This document shows positions 8,952-19,205 of a stretch of 64,000 bases of DNA, one piece after another. The DNA is taken from contig NZ_LIVQ01000002.1 of assembly GCF_001905445.1 (NCBI RefSeq), positions 620,001-684,000 of the forward strand, read 5' to 3'. The notes beneath the pieces are model-generated. The model saw only the letters and a list, made by a program, of their open reading frames with translations, did no database searches and was not told the DNA's origin. Origin of the DNA: Streptomyces sp. CB00455. Its GTDB lineage: Bacteria; Actinomycetota; Actinomycetes; Streptomycetales; Streptomycetaceae. Each line of letters opens with the position of its first letter. The stretch's first letter is position 1. The position numbers and the translations under genes were made by a program.

Positions 8952-8981
8952 AAAGTCAGCACCAAGTCAGCACGGGAACGC

Positions 8982-9017
8982 AGAAGAGGTCGGACTCACC
9001 AGAGTCCGACCCCTTCT
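8982..9017. terminator. Strong hairpin downstream of the Uma2-family gene
   Basis: GGTCGGACTC (8988-8997) and its exact complement (9002-9011) flank an ACCA loop. Five further pairs extend the stem across a single mismatch. A pyrimidine-rich tail (CCTTCTGACC) follows. Likely a terminator for the gene ending at 8951. Confidence 0.6.
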
Positions 9018-9067
9018 GACCTGCACACTTGACGAAATAACCTAACGCGCGGTAATGAGACGACTAC

Positions 9068-9081
9068 ACGTTGAAGCGGAA
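9068..9081. repeat. Duplicate of the ychF 3' end (candidate attachment site, left copy)
   Basis: ACGTTGAAGCGGAA occurs here and again at 11524-11537, where it encodes the last residues of ychF. Read leftward, this copy still encodes FRFNV followed by TAG. The two copies bracket the toxin/immunity pair in direct orientation, as attL and attR would. Confidence 0.55.
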
Positions 9082-9186
9082 TGCTTACGGCCCGAGTCTG
9101 ACCTGCGGCGGAGCCCCGTAAAGGGCCCTGACCAGGCGTTTCTCCGTTGGCGAGCGTTGGGTCCCGACGGTCGCTTACGGGCGTCC

Positions 9187-9204
9187 TGCGGACTGTCTGC
9201 GGAC
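9187..9204. repeat. Paired TGCGGAC direct repeats, left side
   Basis: Two TGCGGAC heptamers start at 9187 and 9198, just downstream of the immunity gene. A matching pair starts at 11449 and 11459 at the other end of the segment, sharing the 11-mer CTGCGGACTGT (9186-9196 and 11448-11458). They may be recombinase arm sites; that is inference. Confidence 0.35.
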
Positions 9205-9208
9205 TGAC

Positions 9209-9682
9209 CTACGGGGTCTCGACGGAGTCGAGGTGCCTGCGCAGCTCCGCCGCGATCTCTTCCCCCCCACCCTCGGCCGGCAGCGGCCACGGGTCCTGCT
9301 CGCCGTTCGCCACAGCGAGGCTGCTCGCGAACCAGACGAGGTGCGGTGCGGGCACAAAGGAGTCCCGAAGCCACCGCGCGAAGACAGCGGCTTCGCCGGC
9401 GGTCACGTCGGTCAAAGTGATGTAGGCATAGTCGGGCTTAGGCATCGACGCCGTCCCGTCGATCCATACGCCAGGCGCCAGCTCGATCTCGAAATCGAGG
9501 ACGGGCACACTGTGGATCCCCGAGATCCGATACTCCACGGCCGGCTCGGGGAACGCCTCCCTCAGAGCCCTCTCCAGAGACTCGGCCGTGGCTCGCCAAG
9601 CTCCGCCGTCGCCCTGGGGCGGGTAGAAGGCAAAATTGGTTCGGATATTCCGTTCAGTGGGCACGGTCTTCCTCTGTCTCAC
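9209..9682 (-). CDS. Probable immunity protein of the adjacent toxin
   Basis: 157 residues from a GTG that overlaps the stop of the toxin gene as GTGA. No membrane segment or signal is visible. The protein is acidic (for example EGGGEEIAAEL) with a mixed alpha/beta pattern (FEIELAPGVWIDG, YAYITLTDVTAGEAAVFARWLRD). I do not recognise a named family. Its position directly after, and coupled to, a C-terminal nuclease toxin is the classic arrangement for a cytoplasmic immunity protein. GC content is visibly below the core genes, as for the toxin. Confidence 0.6.
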   Translation of the reverse strand: MRQRKTVPTERNIRTNFAFYPPQGDGGAWRATAESLERALREAFPEPAVEYRISGIHSVPVLDFEIELAPGVWIDGTASMPKPDYAYITLTDVTAGEAAVFARWLRDSFVPAPHLVWFASSLAVANGEQDPWPLPAEGGGEEIAAELRRHLDSVETP

Positions 9683-11319
9683 GGCACGTATCGCGTCGAG
9701 CCCGGCGTACCCGACATCGCCATCATGGACTGCCAGTAGGCAGCGTTGTCCTTGCCGTTCGTGACGATCTCCAGACCCCGTATCTCGCTGTTCGCGGGGT
9801 TTTCCATTGCTTGCTTGTACCGGACCAGCTCCTTCTCGTCACCGGCGTACATGGAGTCGATGACGGGATCCCAAGCGATCTTTCCCTGCGAGTCCACCTT
9901 GACCGGTTTGGTCAGAGTCTCTTCCAAGCGGTCAAGGGATCGGAAGCTCTTCTTCTTGCAGTCGGGATCACGAACGTGCTTCGCCTCGACGAGGTATCCG
10001 TCAACGGGCCGTATGCCGTCCACCATCAGTCCACGGTTCTTCCCGGCCAGTGGCACCTCCCGTTCCGGGTACCCGGAAGTGCGCAGCTGATAGGCGTTAT
10101 CCGGGTCGCTAGGGCCTCCGCCGCCAGCGAAGCCGCCAGGCGTGAGCGAGTTCATCCACGTACGGAACTGCTGCTGCTCCGAGGCCGTGAGTAGCTTGGT
10201 AGTACCGGGCACCGGGGCAATGGGATCAGCGAACGGGATGCCGGGGTCGACAGAGTTGACCATCGGCAGGAGTGCAGGGGTCCCCGCGTACGACGCGAGC
10301 CTGATCGGCAAGGGAACGGGCAGGCGGATGAGCGGGGGCAGGAACGGCACCCCGGGGAGCCCCGGAGCCGCCGGGCCTCCTGCATCGGGGAGCGTGACTC
10401 GCGCTGCGGAAGAGTCGAGCGCGTGGGCGACGTCTCCCAGGTCGTGTATCCAGGAGTCGCCGAGAACGGCATCGTGCAGCCCGCCATCGTAGCCGTTGCC
10501 TCCGAACATGGGTGTGTCCCAGGGCATGTCCACTTCGAACAGGTCGCTCTTGTGGTCCCGGATCTTCGCCTTGGCGGCCTCCACGTGATCGGCGTACCGA
10601 GCACATGCCTTTGCCAGCTGAGAGCACGCGGCCACCAGGTTCGTCACCAACGGCTCGTCCTGCTGCGCCTTTGCTGGAGGGCAGGTAAGACCCACGCAGT
10701 GCTTGAAGTACGACTGGAAGGCATCCGCTGCCTCCCCCGAGTGCGTTTTACTTGCGGTCGAGGCGTAGGTCTGGGCATCTTCCAGGAACCGCTGCAAGAG
10801 GGAGCCGGCGTGCTGCCAGGACCGACCAACGTCGCGGATCTTCTCCGGTGAACCACGGAACCGGTCGCTACGTCCTGCTGGCGCGTACTGGTCGTACCAA
10901 GCGGTTTCGCCCACCACTCCGGGGAGCTCCTGCCCGAGGCCGAGGTAGCTCTCCGAACAGTCGGCGCCCGGGTCACCCATGCCCACAGTCAGGTCGACCT
11001 GTTTCCCCAGGAACGCCGACGCCGTGCGGCTCTCCTGAGCCATGAATTCACGGGCATTACGCATCAAACCACGGCTCGTGGCCCCGAGGATGTAGGAGCT
11101 GAATCCCATCTTGTCCAGAGCTGTGGACGCCGCTGGCGTGTAGACCTTGGCAAACGAGCGTCCTGCGTCGTCGTCACCGGCCATCCCCTGCTGCCGTGCC
11201 AGCTCATGCCCCAGCGCAATGGCGGTGTCCCGAGCCCCACGCATCGTCTCGATCAATCCCATGGAACCGCGGATCATGCCCTCCGCGATGAACTCCAAGT
11301 CAGGCGCAAGCCCACTCAC
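9679..11319 (-). CDS. Polymorphic toxin with restriction-endonuclease-fold C-terminus
   Basis: 546 residues from the GTG at 11319, which has GGGGAGGGG 5-12 bases upstream; an in-frame GTG at 11334 is less well placed. Residues about 1-260 are helical and resemble WXG100/ESX-type secretion-targeting regions. A Pro/Leu-rich linker (PGLPGVPFLPPLIRLPVPLP) follows. The C-terminus (about 420-546) carries YQLRTSGYPEREVPL, VDGIRPVDGYLVEAKHVRDP and a YWQSMMAMSG-RYVP end, which match my memory of the restriction endonuclease fold toxin-2 family; D and E-x-K residues of a PD-(D/E)XK centre are present. Likely exported by a type VII-like system to attack competitors' nucleic acid. GC is low (35 of 60 bases in 9841-9900). 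Confidence 0.75.
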   Translation of the reverse strand: MSGLAPDLEFIAEGMIRGSMGLIETMRGARDTAIALGHELARQQGMAGDDDAGRSFAKVYTPAASTALDKMGFSSYILGATSRGLMRNAREFMAQESRTASAFLGKQVDLTVGMGDPGADCSESYLGLGQELPGVVGETAWYDQYAPAGRSDRFRGSPEKIRDVGRSWQHAGSLLQRFLEDAQTYASTASKTHSGEAADAFQSYFKHCVGLTCPPAKAQQDEPLVTNLVAACSQLAKACARYADHVEAAKAKIRDHKSDLFEVDMPWDTPMFGGNGYDGGLHDAVLGDSWIHDLGDVAHALDSSAARVTLPDAGGPAAPGLPGVPFLPPLIRLPVPLPIRLASYAGTPALLPMVNSVDPGIPFADPIAPVPGTTKLLTASEQQQFRTWMNSLTPGGFAGGGGPSDPDNAYQLRTSGYPEREVPLAGKNRGLMVDGIRPVDGYLVEAKHVRDPDCKKKSFRSLDRLEETLTKPVKVDSQGKIAWDPVIDSMYAGDEKELVRYKQAMENPANSEIRGLEIVTNGKDNAAYWQSMMAMSGTPGSTRYVP

Positions 11320-11447
11320 GACGCCCCTCCCCACCGCTGACGTGAACGATCAAGCTAACGCACGAATACGGCGACGTCTGCGCGACATTGCGCCTGCAGT
11401 TCGAAGGACCCAGCGGCGTACTGATTCCCCCTCCGGATCGACCCGAT

Positions 11448-11465
11448 CTGCGGACTGTTGCGGAC
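11448..11465. repeat. Paired TGCGGAC direct repeats, right side
   Basis: Counterpart of the pair at 9187-9204, here with a 10-base rather than 11-base period. It lies in the 200-bp gap between the toxin gene and ychF. Confidence 0.35.
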
Positions 11466-11473
11466 AGCACCAC

Positions 11474-11503
11474 GCCCTGACCCGCGTTCTAGCAGGTCAG
11501 GGC
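11474..11503 (-). terminator. Hairpin downstream of ychF
   Basis: GCCCTGACC at 11474-11482 pairs exactly with GGTCAGGGC at 11495-11503 across a 12-base loop. It sits 17 bases past the ychF stop. Confidence 0.55.
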
Positions 11504-11519
11504 GCCTCTAGGGATGCGA

Positions 11520-12608
<1,089 letters not shown>

Positions 12609-12744
12609 GTTGGCGACTTCCCGTAGCTGGAGGGGCGGCGGCCCGGAGGTGGGCCGTCGGACAGTTTACTTTCCGATGAGTGGCACTGGATGTACGCGCG
12701 TGTCCGGGCCCGGATCCGGGGGCCCGCCCGCCTAGTTTGGTGGG

Positions 12745-13257
12745 GTGGAGCAATACAGGACGCGACCGGCCCCTCACCCCAGGCGACCCCCGGCCCAGCG
12801 CAGGGTCGCGCGGCGCCCCACCGTGCCCGTCCAGGGCGGCGGCGCGCTGCCCGCGCTCGGACGCAGACTGCCCCGGCCCCGGCTGACCGGGCTCGGCGGC
12901 GGGCTGTTCGCGTGCGCCGCCATGGTGCTGGCCGGCGGGATCTCCTGGCTGGTCTTCGGGTCCTCGCTGTTCGTCTACGGGCTGCTCTCCCTGCCCGTGG
13001 CGGCCGTCACCGCCCTGTGGGTGCGGCCCGCCGACCTGATCACCGCGCCGATCACCGTGCCGATCGCCTTCGCCGCCGGAGTGTGGCCCATCTCCGGCGG
13101 CTCCGGCGGTATCGGCGGGCAGCTCATGGGGCTGGTGTCCGCCCTGTCGCTGCACGCCGGCTGGCTGTACGCGGGGACGCTGGTCGCCGCGCTGATCGTG
13201 GTCGTGCGCAAGGCCGTGCTCATCGGCAAGCGCCGGCTGCCCCGCAGCACGGCCTGA
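12745..13257 (+). CDS. DUF6542 integral membrane protein
   Basis: 170 residues from GTG 12745. A basic Pro/Arg-rich cytoplasmic head (residues 1-45) is followed by about four membrane segments: LFACAAMVLAGGISWLVFG, LFVYGLLSLPVAAVTALWV, ITVPIAFAAGVWPI and WLYAGTLVAALIVVV. It ends in a short basic tail. This matches the actinobacterial DUF6542 family, normally found beside ychF, ppgK and ispH. No function is known. It converges with ppgK. Confidence 0.75.
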   Translation: MEQYRTRPAPHPRRPPAQRRVARRPTVPVQGGGALPALGRRLPRPRLTGLGGGLFACAAMVLAGGISWLVFGSSLFVYGLLSLPVAAVTALWVRPADLITAPITVPIAFAAGVWPISGGSGGIGGQLMGLVSALSLHAGWLYAGTLVAALIVVVRKAVLIGKRRLPRSTA

Positions 13258-13357
13258 GCCGGGCCCGGCCCCGCGCGCCCAGCCCGACCACCGCGCCCGC
13301 CCAGGCCGACCAGGCCGCCCGGCACGGCCCGGCCCGGGCCGCCCGGCACGGCATTGC

Positions 13358-14101
13358 CTAGTGCTTGGCCGCCATCGCCGCTCCGACGATGCCCGCGTTG
13401 TTCTGGAGCGCGGCGGGGACGATCTCGGCGCGGATGCCCTCGATCAGGGGCAGGAACTTCTCCGGCTTGCGGCTGACGCCGCCCCCGATGATGAAGAGGT
13501 CCGGGGAGAAGAGCATCTCCACGTGGGCCAGGTACTTCTGGACGCGGTGCGCCCAGTGCTCCCAGCTGAGGTCGCCGTCCTCCTTGGCCTTCACCGAGGC
13601 CCGCGTCTCCGCGTCATGGCCCTTCAGCTCCAGGTGGCCGAGCTCGGAGTTCGCGACGAGGTGCCCGTCGGTGAACAGGGCGCTGCCGATGCCCGTGCCC
13701 AGCGTGAGCAGGATGACCGTGCCGCCGCGGTCGCGCCCGGCTCCGTACGTCATTTCCGCGACGCCCGCCGCGTCCGCGTCGTTGAGGACCGTCACCGGGC
13801 GGCCGTCCAGACGGCTCGAAAGGAGGGCGGCCGTGTCGACGCCGACCCACGCGGCGTCCATGTTGGCCGCCGTACGGGTCACGCCGCCGGTCACGACACC
13901 GGGGAAGGTCACTCCCACCGGGCCGTCCCAGCCGAAGTGGCTGACCACCTCGACGACGCGGTCGGCCACTCCCTCGGGGGTGGCCGGCTGCGGTGTCGCT
14001 ACTTTGTGGCGTTCTTGCGCCAGATCGCCGCGGTCCAGGTCCACGGGCGCGCCCTTGATCCCGGTACCGCCGATGTCCACACCCATGATCTTCATGGACA
14101 T
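13358..14101 (-). CDS. ppgK: Polyphosphate glucokinase
   Basis: 247 residues, normal for the actinobacterial enzyme, which phosphorylates glucose with polyphosphate (and ATP). ROK-type motifs are clear: phosphate-1 MGVDIGGTGIKG, sugar-binding NDADAAGVAEMTYG, and phosphate-2 LLTLGTGIGSALF, followed by ELGHLELKG. The polyphosphate-associated segments LSWEHWAHRVQKYLAHVE and LFIIGGGVSRKPEKFLP are present. It lies 15 bases downstream of ispH, so the two are probably co-transcribed. Confidence 0.95.
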   Translation of the reverse strand: MSMKIMGVDIGGTGIKGAPVDLDRGDLAQERHKVATPQPATPEGVADRVVEVVSHFGWDGPVGVTFPGVVTGGVTRTAANMDAAWVGVDTAALLSSRLDGRPVTVLNDADAAGVAEMTYGAGRDRGGTVILLTLGTGIGSALFTDGHLVANSELGHLELKGHDAETRASVKAKEDGDLSWEHWAHRVQKYLAHVEMLFSPDLFIIGGGVSRKPEKFLPLIEGIRAEIVPAALQNNAGIVGAAMAAKH

Positions 14102-14116
14102 ACCGTACGAAACGAC

Positions 14117-15121
14117 TTACTTCTCGGCGACCAGTTCTGCCGCTTCTGCCCGCAGATCGCGGCGCAATTCCTTCGGCAGCGAGAAGACGATGGACTCCTC
14201 GGCGGTCTTCACGATCTCCACGTCCGCGTACCCGCGCTCCGCGAGCCATTCGAGCACCTGCTCGACGAGGACCTCCGGTACGGAGGCGCCCGAGGTCAGG
14301 CCGACCGTGGTGACGCCCTCCAGCCATGCCTCGTCGATCTCGCTCGCGAAGTCCACGAGGTGCGCGGCGCGCGCGCCGGCGTCGAGGGCGACCTCGACCA
14401 GCCGGATCGAGTTCGAGGAGTTCTTCGAGCCGACCACGATGACCAGGTCGGAGTCGGCGCCCATCGCCTTGACCGCGGCCTGCCGGTTGGAGGTGGCGTA
14501 GCAGATGTCGTCGCTGGGCGGCGAGACCAGCAGCGGGAACCTGGTCTTCAGCGCGTCGACCGTCTCCATCGTCTCGTCGACCGACAGCGTGGTCTGCGAC
14601 AGCCAGACGACCTTGGACTCGTCGCGCACCTCGACGTCCGCCACGTCGTCCGGGCCGTCCACGATCGTGATGTGGTCCGGGGCCTCGCCGGAGGTGCCGA
14701 TGACCTCCTCGTGGCCCTCGTGGCCGATGAGGAGGATGTCGAAGTCCTCGTTGGCGTACCGGATGGCTTCCTTGTGCACCTTGGTGACCAGCGGGCAGGT
14801 CGCGTCGATCGTCGCGAGCCGGCCGCGGGCGGCCTCCTCGTGCACCACCGGCGCCACCCCGTGCGCGGAGAACATCACGATGGAGCCCTCGGGCACCTCC
14901 TCCGTCCGTTCGACGAAGATCGCGCCCTTCTTCTCCAGGGTCTGGACGACGTACTTGTTGTGCACGATCTCGTGCCGGACGTAGACGGGCGCACCGTACT
15001 GCTCAAGGGCTTTCTCGACGGCGATCACGGCTCGGTCCACGCCCGCGCAGTAACCGCGGGGCGCGGCGAGCAGGACACGGCGGGAAGCGGGAGCAGGGGC
15101 GGGAGCAGTCATGCGCTCCAT
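14117..15121 (-). CDS. ispH: 4-hydroxy-3-methylbut-2-enyl diphosphate reductase IspH
   Basis: 334 residues from ATG 15121; the ATG at 15112 is an alternative. The enzyme performs the last step of the MEP isoprenoid pathway using a 4Fe-4S cluster. The three cluster cysteines are visible in [20 protein letters not shown] and ICYATSNRQ, together with the HG and SxN signature elements ([16 protein letters not shown]). Upstream of ppgK in a two-gene leftward unit and divergent from the APC permease. It fits with the cis-prenyltransferase encoded at 46.1-46.9 kb, which consumes the same precursors. Confidence 0.97.
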   Translation of the reverse strand: MERMTAPAPAPASRRVLLAAPRGYCAGVDRAVIAVEKALEQYGAPVYVRHEIVHNKYVVQTLEKKGAIFVERTEEVPEGSIVMFSAHGVAPVVHEEAARGRLATIDATCPLVTKVHKEAIRYANEDFDILLIGHEGHEEVIGTSGEAPDHITIVDGPDDVADVEVRDESKVVWLSQTTLSVDETMETVDALKTRFPLLVSPPSDDICYATSNRQAAVKAMGADSDLVIVVGSKNSSNSIRLVEVALDAGARAAHLVDFASEIDEAWLEGVTTVGLTSGASVPEVLVEQVLEWLAERGYADVEIVKTAEESIVFSLPKELRRDLRAEAAELVAEK

Positions 15122-15207
15122 CGTACGGGGGTCTCCAGGAGGTCACTCGTCGCCCGTTCGGCAGAAACTGGGGCGAAAGCCTGTCCCGCCTATCCCCCGG
15201 AGGACGG

Positions 15208-16590
15208 ATGGCGTCCGTTACGGATTCCAGCGAGGCGGCGCCGGCCGCGCTGCGGCGGAGCCTCGGCTTCCGGGATCTCGTCGTCTACGGCCTGCTCTTC
15301 ATCGCGCCCATGGCCCCGGTCGGGGTCTTCGGCACGCTGGACGCCACCTCGCACGGCGCCGTGGCCCTGGTCTACCTCGCCGCGACCGTCGCCATGGCCT
15401 TCACCGCCTTCTCCTACGCCCAGATGGTGCGGGTGGCCCCGCAGGCCGGTTCGGTCTTCACCTACGCGCGCGAGGGCCTGGGCGAGGGGCCGGGCCTGAT
15501 CGCCGGCTGGATGGCCATGCTCGACTACCTGCTGATCCCGGCGGTCGCGTACCTGTTCTCCGGGATCGCGATGAACGCCCTGGTGCCAGAGGTCTCCCGG
15601 TGGGTGTGGACGGCCCTCGCCGTCGCGGTCACCACCCTGCTCAACCTGTGGGGCGTCAGGGCGGCGGCGCGCGTGGGCTTCGCGGTCCTGGCGATGGAGA
15701 TCGTGGTGCTGCTGGTCTTCCTGGCCGCCGCGGTGGCCGTGCTGGTGCAGGACGGGCCCCGGCGCGGCTGGCTCTCCCCGCTGACCGGCGACGGTTCGCT
15801 CGGCTTCTCGGTCGCCGCCGTACTGGGCGCCGTCTCGGTGGCGGTGCTCTCCTACCTCGGCTTCGACGCCATCGCCTCCTTCGCGGAGGAGGTCACGGGC
15901 GGGTCGGCGCGGGTGGCCCGGGCGGTGCTGTTCTGCCTGGCGCTGACCGGCGTGCTGTTCATCGCCCAGACCTACCTCGTCGCGCTGCTCAGCCCCTTCT
16001 CCTCGGCGGAGCTGGCGGCCGATCCGGCGAAGCAGGGGCCCGCCTTCTACGACGCGGTGGAGTCCTCGGTCGGCTTCTGGCTGCACGACCTGGTGGCGGT
16101 CGGCAAGGCGATCGGAGCGGCCTTCGCGGCACTGGCGGGGCAGGCGGCGGCCGGCCGGCTGCTGTTCGCGATGGCCCGGGAGCGGCGGCTGCCGCGTGCG
16201 CTGGCCCGGACCTCGGGCGGCGGCACCCCGCGGCCGGCCCTGCTGGCGGCGGCCACCGTCACGCTGGTCGCGGCCGTGTGGGCGGCCCGCCGCGACGACG
16301 GGCTGGACCACCTGGTCTCGGTCGTGGACGTGGGGGCCCTGGTGGCCTTCACCCTGCTGCACGCCTCGGTGGTCGGCTGGTTCGTCGTCAAGCGCATGGA
16401 GGGGCCGCCGAACTGGTGGAAGCACCTGGTGGCCCCGGCGCTGGGCGCGGTGGTGACGGTCGCAGTGATCGTCGGAGCCTCGTGGACGGCGCAACTGGTG
16501 GGGGCGGTGTGGCTGGCGGTGGGGCTGGTCCTGCTCGTCGCACAGCGCGGCCGGCGGGACCCGGAGCCCGACGTGCACGCCGGAGGCTGA
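15208..16590 (+). CDS. APC-superfamily amino acid/polyamine permease
   Basis: 460 residues from an ATG with GGAGGA 4-9 bases upstream. About twelve membrane segments are visible, beginning LVVYGLLFIAPMAPVGVFG and including the APC signature SVFTYAREGLGEGPGLIAGWM. The conserved TM6 region reads LSYLGFDAIASFAEEV. The last segments are VGALVAFTLLHASVVGWFVV and LVGAVWLAVGLVLLV. Substrate cannot be read; relatives carry amino acids, putrescine or ethanolamine. xseA starts 33 bases after the stop, so it may head a permease-xseA-xseB unit, though no functional link is evident. Confidence 0.88.
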   Translation: MASVTDSSEAAPAALRRSLGFRDLVVYGLLFIAPMAPVGVFGTLDATSHGAVALVYLAATVAMAFTAFSYAQMVRVAPQAGSVFTYAREGLGEGPGLIAGWMAMLDYLLIPAVAYLFSGIAMNALVPEVSRWVWTALAVAVTTLLNLWGVRAAARVGFAVLAMEIVVLLVFLAAAVAVLVQDGPRRGWLSPLTGDGSLGFSVAAVLGAVSVAVLSYLGFDAIASFAEEVTGGSARVARAVLFCLALTGVLFIAQTYLVALLSPFSSAELAADPAKQGPAFYDAVESSVGFWLHDLVAVGKAIGAAFAALAGQAAAGRLLFAMARERRLPRALARTSGGGTPRPALLAAATVTLVAAVWAARRDDGLDHLVSVVDVGALVAFTLLHASVVGWFVVKRMEGPPNWWKHLVAPALGAVVTVAVIVGASWTAQLVGAVWLAVGLVLLVAQRGRRDPEPDVHAGG

Positions 16591-16623
16591 GACGCTGTCA
16601 CCGCGGCCCGTTAGCCTGCGTGC

Positions 16624-17835
16624 ATGGGTCTGAATACGTCGGCCGAGGCGCCGCTGCCGGTAGGCCGGGTGTCCCGGCTCATCGGGGGCTGGATCGAACG
16701 GCTCGGACAGGTGTGGGTGGAGGGGCAGATCACGCAGCTCTCGCGGCGGCCGGGAGCGGGGGTGGTCTTCCTGACGCTGCGCGACCCCTCGCACGACATC
16801 TCCGTCAGCGTGACCTGCTTCCGCCAGGTCTACGACGAGGTCGCGGACGCGGTCTCGGAGGGTGCGCGGGTGGTCGTCCTGGCCAAACCGGAGTGGTACG
16901 CCCCGCGCGGGCAGCTGTCCTTGCGGGCCACCGAGATACGGCCGGTCGGGATCGGGGAGCTCCTCGCCCGGCTGGAGCGGCTCAAGCGGTCCCTCGCCTC
17001 GGAGGGACTGTTCGCGGCGGACCGCAAGAAGCCGCTGCCCTTCCTGCCGCAGCTGATCGGGCTGGTGGTCGGGCGGGCCTCGGCGGCCGAGCGCGACGTG
17101 CTGGAGAACGCCCGGCGGCGCTGGCCGGCGGTCCGCTTCGAGGTGCGCAACGTCGCCGTCCAGGGGGTCCACGCGGTGCCCCAGGTGATCGAGGCGGTCA
17201 GGGAACTGGACGCTCTGCCCGAGGTCGATGTGATCATCGTGGCGCGCGGCGGCGGCAGCGTCGAGGACCTGCTGCCCTTCTCGGACGAGGAAGTCGTACG
17301 GACGGTCGCGGCGGCCCGCACCCCGGTGGTCTCGGCGATCGGCCACGAGCCGGACTCCCCGCTGCTGGACCTGGTCGCGGACCTGCGGGCCTCCACGCCC
17401 ACGGACGCGGCCAAGAAGGTCGTCCCGGACGTCGGCGAGGAGCTGGAGCGGGTGCGCCAGCTGCAGGGCCGTGGGCTGCGTGCGGTGGGCGGGCTGCTCG
17501 ACCGTGAGGAGCGGGGGCTCGCGCACGCCCTGGCCCGGCCGGTCTTCGTCCACCCCCAGCGGATGGTCGAAACCCGCGAGGACGAGGTGGAGGCGCTGCT
17601 GGCGCGCGGCCGGCGCACGCTCGGCCACCTGCTGGACCGGGCCGACTCGGAGCTCGCGCACACCCTCGCCCGGGTGGTGGCGCTGTCCCCGGCGGCGACG
17701 CTGGAGCGGGGCTACGCCGTACTCCAGCGGGCCGACGGGCACGTGGTGCGCTCGCCGGAGGAGGTATCGGACGGGGAGGTGCTGCGCGCCAGGGTGACGG
17801 AAGGCGAGTTCTCCGTACGGGTCGCCTCGGACTGA
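16624..17835 (+). CDS. xseA: Exodeoxyribonuclease VII large subunit
   Basis: 403 residues. The N-terminal OB-fold domain is visible ([21 protein letters not shown]...VVFLTLRD). The catalytic XseA domain follows with [23 protein letters not shown] and [22 protein letters not shown], then [29 protein letters not shown] helical C-terminal region binds the small subunit. With XseB it degrades single-stranded DNA into oligonucleotides in mismatch repair and damage processing. xseB follows 134 bases downstream. Confidence 0.97.
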   Translation: MGLNTSAEAPLPVGRVSRLIGGWIERLGQVWVEGQITQLSRRPGAGVVFLTLRDPSHDISVSVTCFRQVYDEVADAVSEGARVVVLAKPEWYAPRGQLSLRATEIRPVGIGELLARLERLKRSLASEGLFAADRKKPLPFLPQLIGLVVGRASAAERDVLENARRRWPAVRFEVRNVAVQGVHAVPQVIEAVRELDALPEVDVIIVARGGGSVEDLLPFSDEEVVRTVAAARTPVVSAIGHEPDSPLLDLVADLRASTPTDAAKKVVPDVGEELERVRQLQGRGLRAVGGLLDREERGLAHALARPVFVHPQRMVETREDEVEALLARGRRTLGHLLDRADSELAHTLARVVALSPAATLERGYAVLQRADGHVVRSPEEVSDGEVLRARVTEGEFSVRVASD

Positions 17836-17969
17836 CGGGCGGGGGCGGGGCCGGGAGCGGGAGCGCAGCAGGGCCCGCAGCGGGAAGGCAGCCGGGCCCG
17901 GAGCGGGAACGCGGCCGGCCCCAAAGGGGCCTCACCGCCGCAAACAATTCGTCGTACTACGCACACAGG

Positions 17970-18200
17970 GTGGAAAAGGGAATGGCAGAGGCCGAGACGG
18001 CGCTGGGGTACGAGCAGGCCCGTGACGAGCTCATCGAGGTCGTCCGCAAACTGGAGGCCGGCGGGACCTCCCTGGAGGACTCCCTCGCGCTCTGGGAGCG
18101 CGGCGAGGAGCTGGCGAAGGTCTGCCGGCACTGGCTGGAGGGCGCACGGGCCCGGCTGGACTCGGCGCTCGCGGCGCGCGAGGCGACCGAGGAGGAGTAG
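17970..18200 (+). CDS. xseB: Exodeoxyribonuclease VII small subunit
   Basis: 76 residues from GTG 17970, or 72 from ATG 17982; neither start has an ideal binding site. The [35 protein letters not shown] core is diagnostic of XseB: a helical hairpin that packs several copies onto one XseA. An acidic tail ends the protein. It lies downstream of xseA as in most bacteria. Confidence 0.95.
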   Translation: MEKGMAEAETALGYEQARDELIEVVRKLEAGGTSLEDSLALWERGEELAKVCRHWLEGARARLDSALAAREATEEE

Positions 18201-18335
18201 GCGCGGGGCGCAGGAGGAGCAGGCGGGGGGTGGCGGCTTCCGGCCGCCCCCGGCGCGGGGCCCCGGCGGAGCCGCCCGGATCCGCCGGAGCCGCCGGAGC
18301 CGGAGCGCGTGATTCCGGTCACGCCCGAGTGGATT

Positions 18336-18353
18336 TAGTTGAAAATTCATCTA
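18336..18353. promoter_or_regulatory. Imperfect palindrome upstream of the nitroreductase gene
   Basis: TAGTTGAA-AA-TTCATCTA has 7 of 8 bases symmetric per arm and is an AT-rich island in GC-rich surroundings, 57 bases before the ATG at 18410. Its shape suits a winged-helix (MarR-type) repressor site; no regulator gene is adjacent. Confidence 0.45.
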
Positions 18354-18409
18354 TCGCCGCCGTACAGTCGGAGCAACGCTTCACCACCGTACGGAAGAAG
18401 GCTTTCCCG

Positions 18410-19000
18410 ATGTCTCTCGTTCTTGACTCCGCCGCGCAGGACCTGCTGTTCCGCGAGGCCCGCACCGCCAACTCGTTCTCCGACGAGCCGGTCACCGAGG
18501 AGCAGGTGCAGGCGATATACGACCTGGTGAAGTACGGCCCCACCGCCTTCAACCAGACCCCGCTGCGCATCACCCTGGTCCGCTCCCCCGAGGCCCGCGA
18601 GCGCCTCGTGAAGCACATGGCCGAGGGCAACGCCGCCAAGACCGCCGCCGCGCCGCTGGTCGCGATCCTCTCCGCGGACAACGAGTTCCACGAGGAGCTG
18701 CCGCAGCTGCTTCCGCACTTCCCGCAGGCCAAGGACGTCTTCTTCGCCGAGCGCCCGGTCCGCGAGCAGTCCGCGCTCCTCAACGCCGCGCTGCAGGCCG
18801 CCTACTTCATCGTCGGCGTCCGCGCCGCCGGCCTGGCCGCGGGCCCGATGACCGGCGCCGACTTCGCCGGCATCCAGAAGGAGTTCCTGGACGCCGACCA
18901 CACCCCGCTGATGGTCGTCAACATCGGCAAGCCCGGCGAGGACACGGGCTTCCCGCGCTCCCCGCGCCTGGAGTTCGACCAGGTCATCACCACCGTCTGA
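18410..19000 (+). CDS. Nitroreductase-family malonic semialdehyde reductase-like protein
   Basis: 196 residues from ATG 18410, with AAGAAGG upstream. The FMN-dependent nitroreductase fold is seen in FREARTANSFSDEPVTEEQVQAIYDLVKYGPTAFNQTPLRI, the FMN-binding start. It is followed by the LNAALQAAYFIVGVRAAGLAAGPMTGAD segment typical of the RutE/HadB branch. RutE reduces malonic semialdehyde in pyrimidine degradation, but no rut genes are nearby, so an NAD(P)H-dependent oxidoreductase of unknown substrate is the safe reading. An AT-rich operator-like palindrome precedes it and a very strong terminator follows. Confidence 0.88.
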   Translation: MSLVLDSAAQDLLFREARTANSFSDEPVTEEQVQAIYDLVKYGPTAFNQTPLRITLVRSPEARERLVKHMAEGNAAKTAAAPLVAILSADNEFHEELPQLLPHFPQAKDVFFAERPVREQSALLNAALQAAYFIVGVRAAGLAAGPMTGADFAGIQKEFLDADHTPLMVVNIGKPGEDTGFPRSPRLEFDQVITTV

Positions 19001-19026
19001 GCCGGTCCGGCCGCCTGAGACGCGAG

Positions 19027-19066
19027 AACGGCCGCGCGCCCCGGGATTCCGGGGCGCGCGGCCGTT
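19027..19066 (+). terminator. Rho-independent terminator after the nitroreductase gene
   Basis: A perfect 18-bp stem (AACGGCCGCGCGCCCCGG at 19027-19044) with a GATT loop ends in TTTT. It lies 26 bases past the stop. Confidence 0.9.
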
Positions 19067-19205
19067 TTCGCATGCCACCTGCCTGCGGGGCGGCTGGGCG
19101 GGGGCGGGGCCACGGCGTGCCGTTCCCCGGCGCACCAGCCCTGCCGCGCCCGGGCCGACGGCCCGCCGGCCCGCCGGCCGTCTGGCCTTACCGATTTTAC
19201 CGGCT

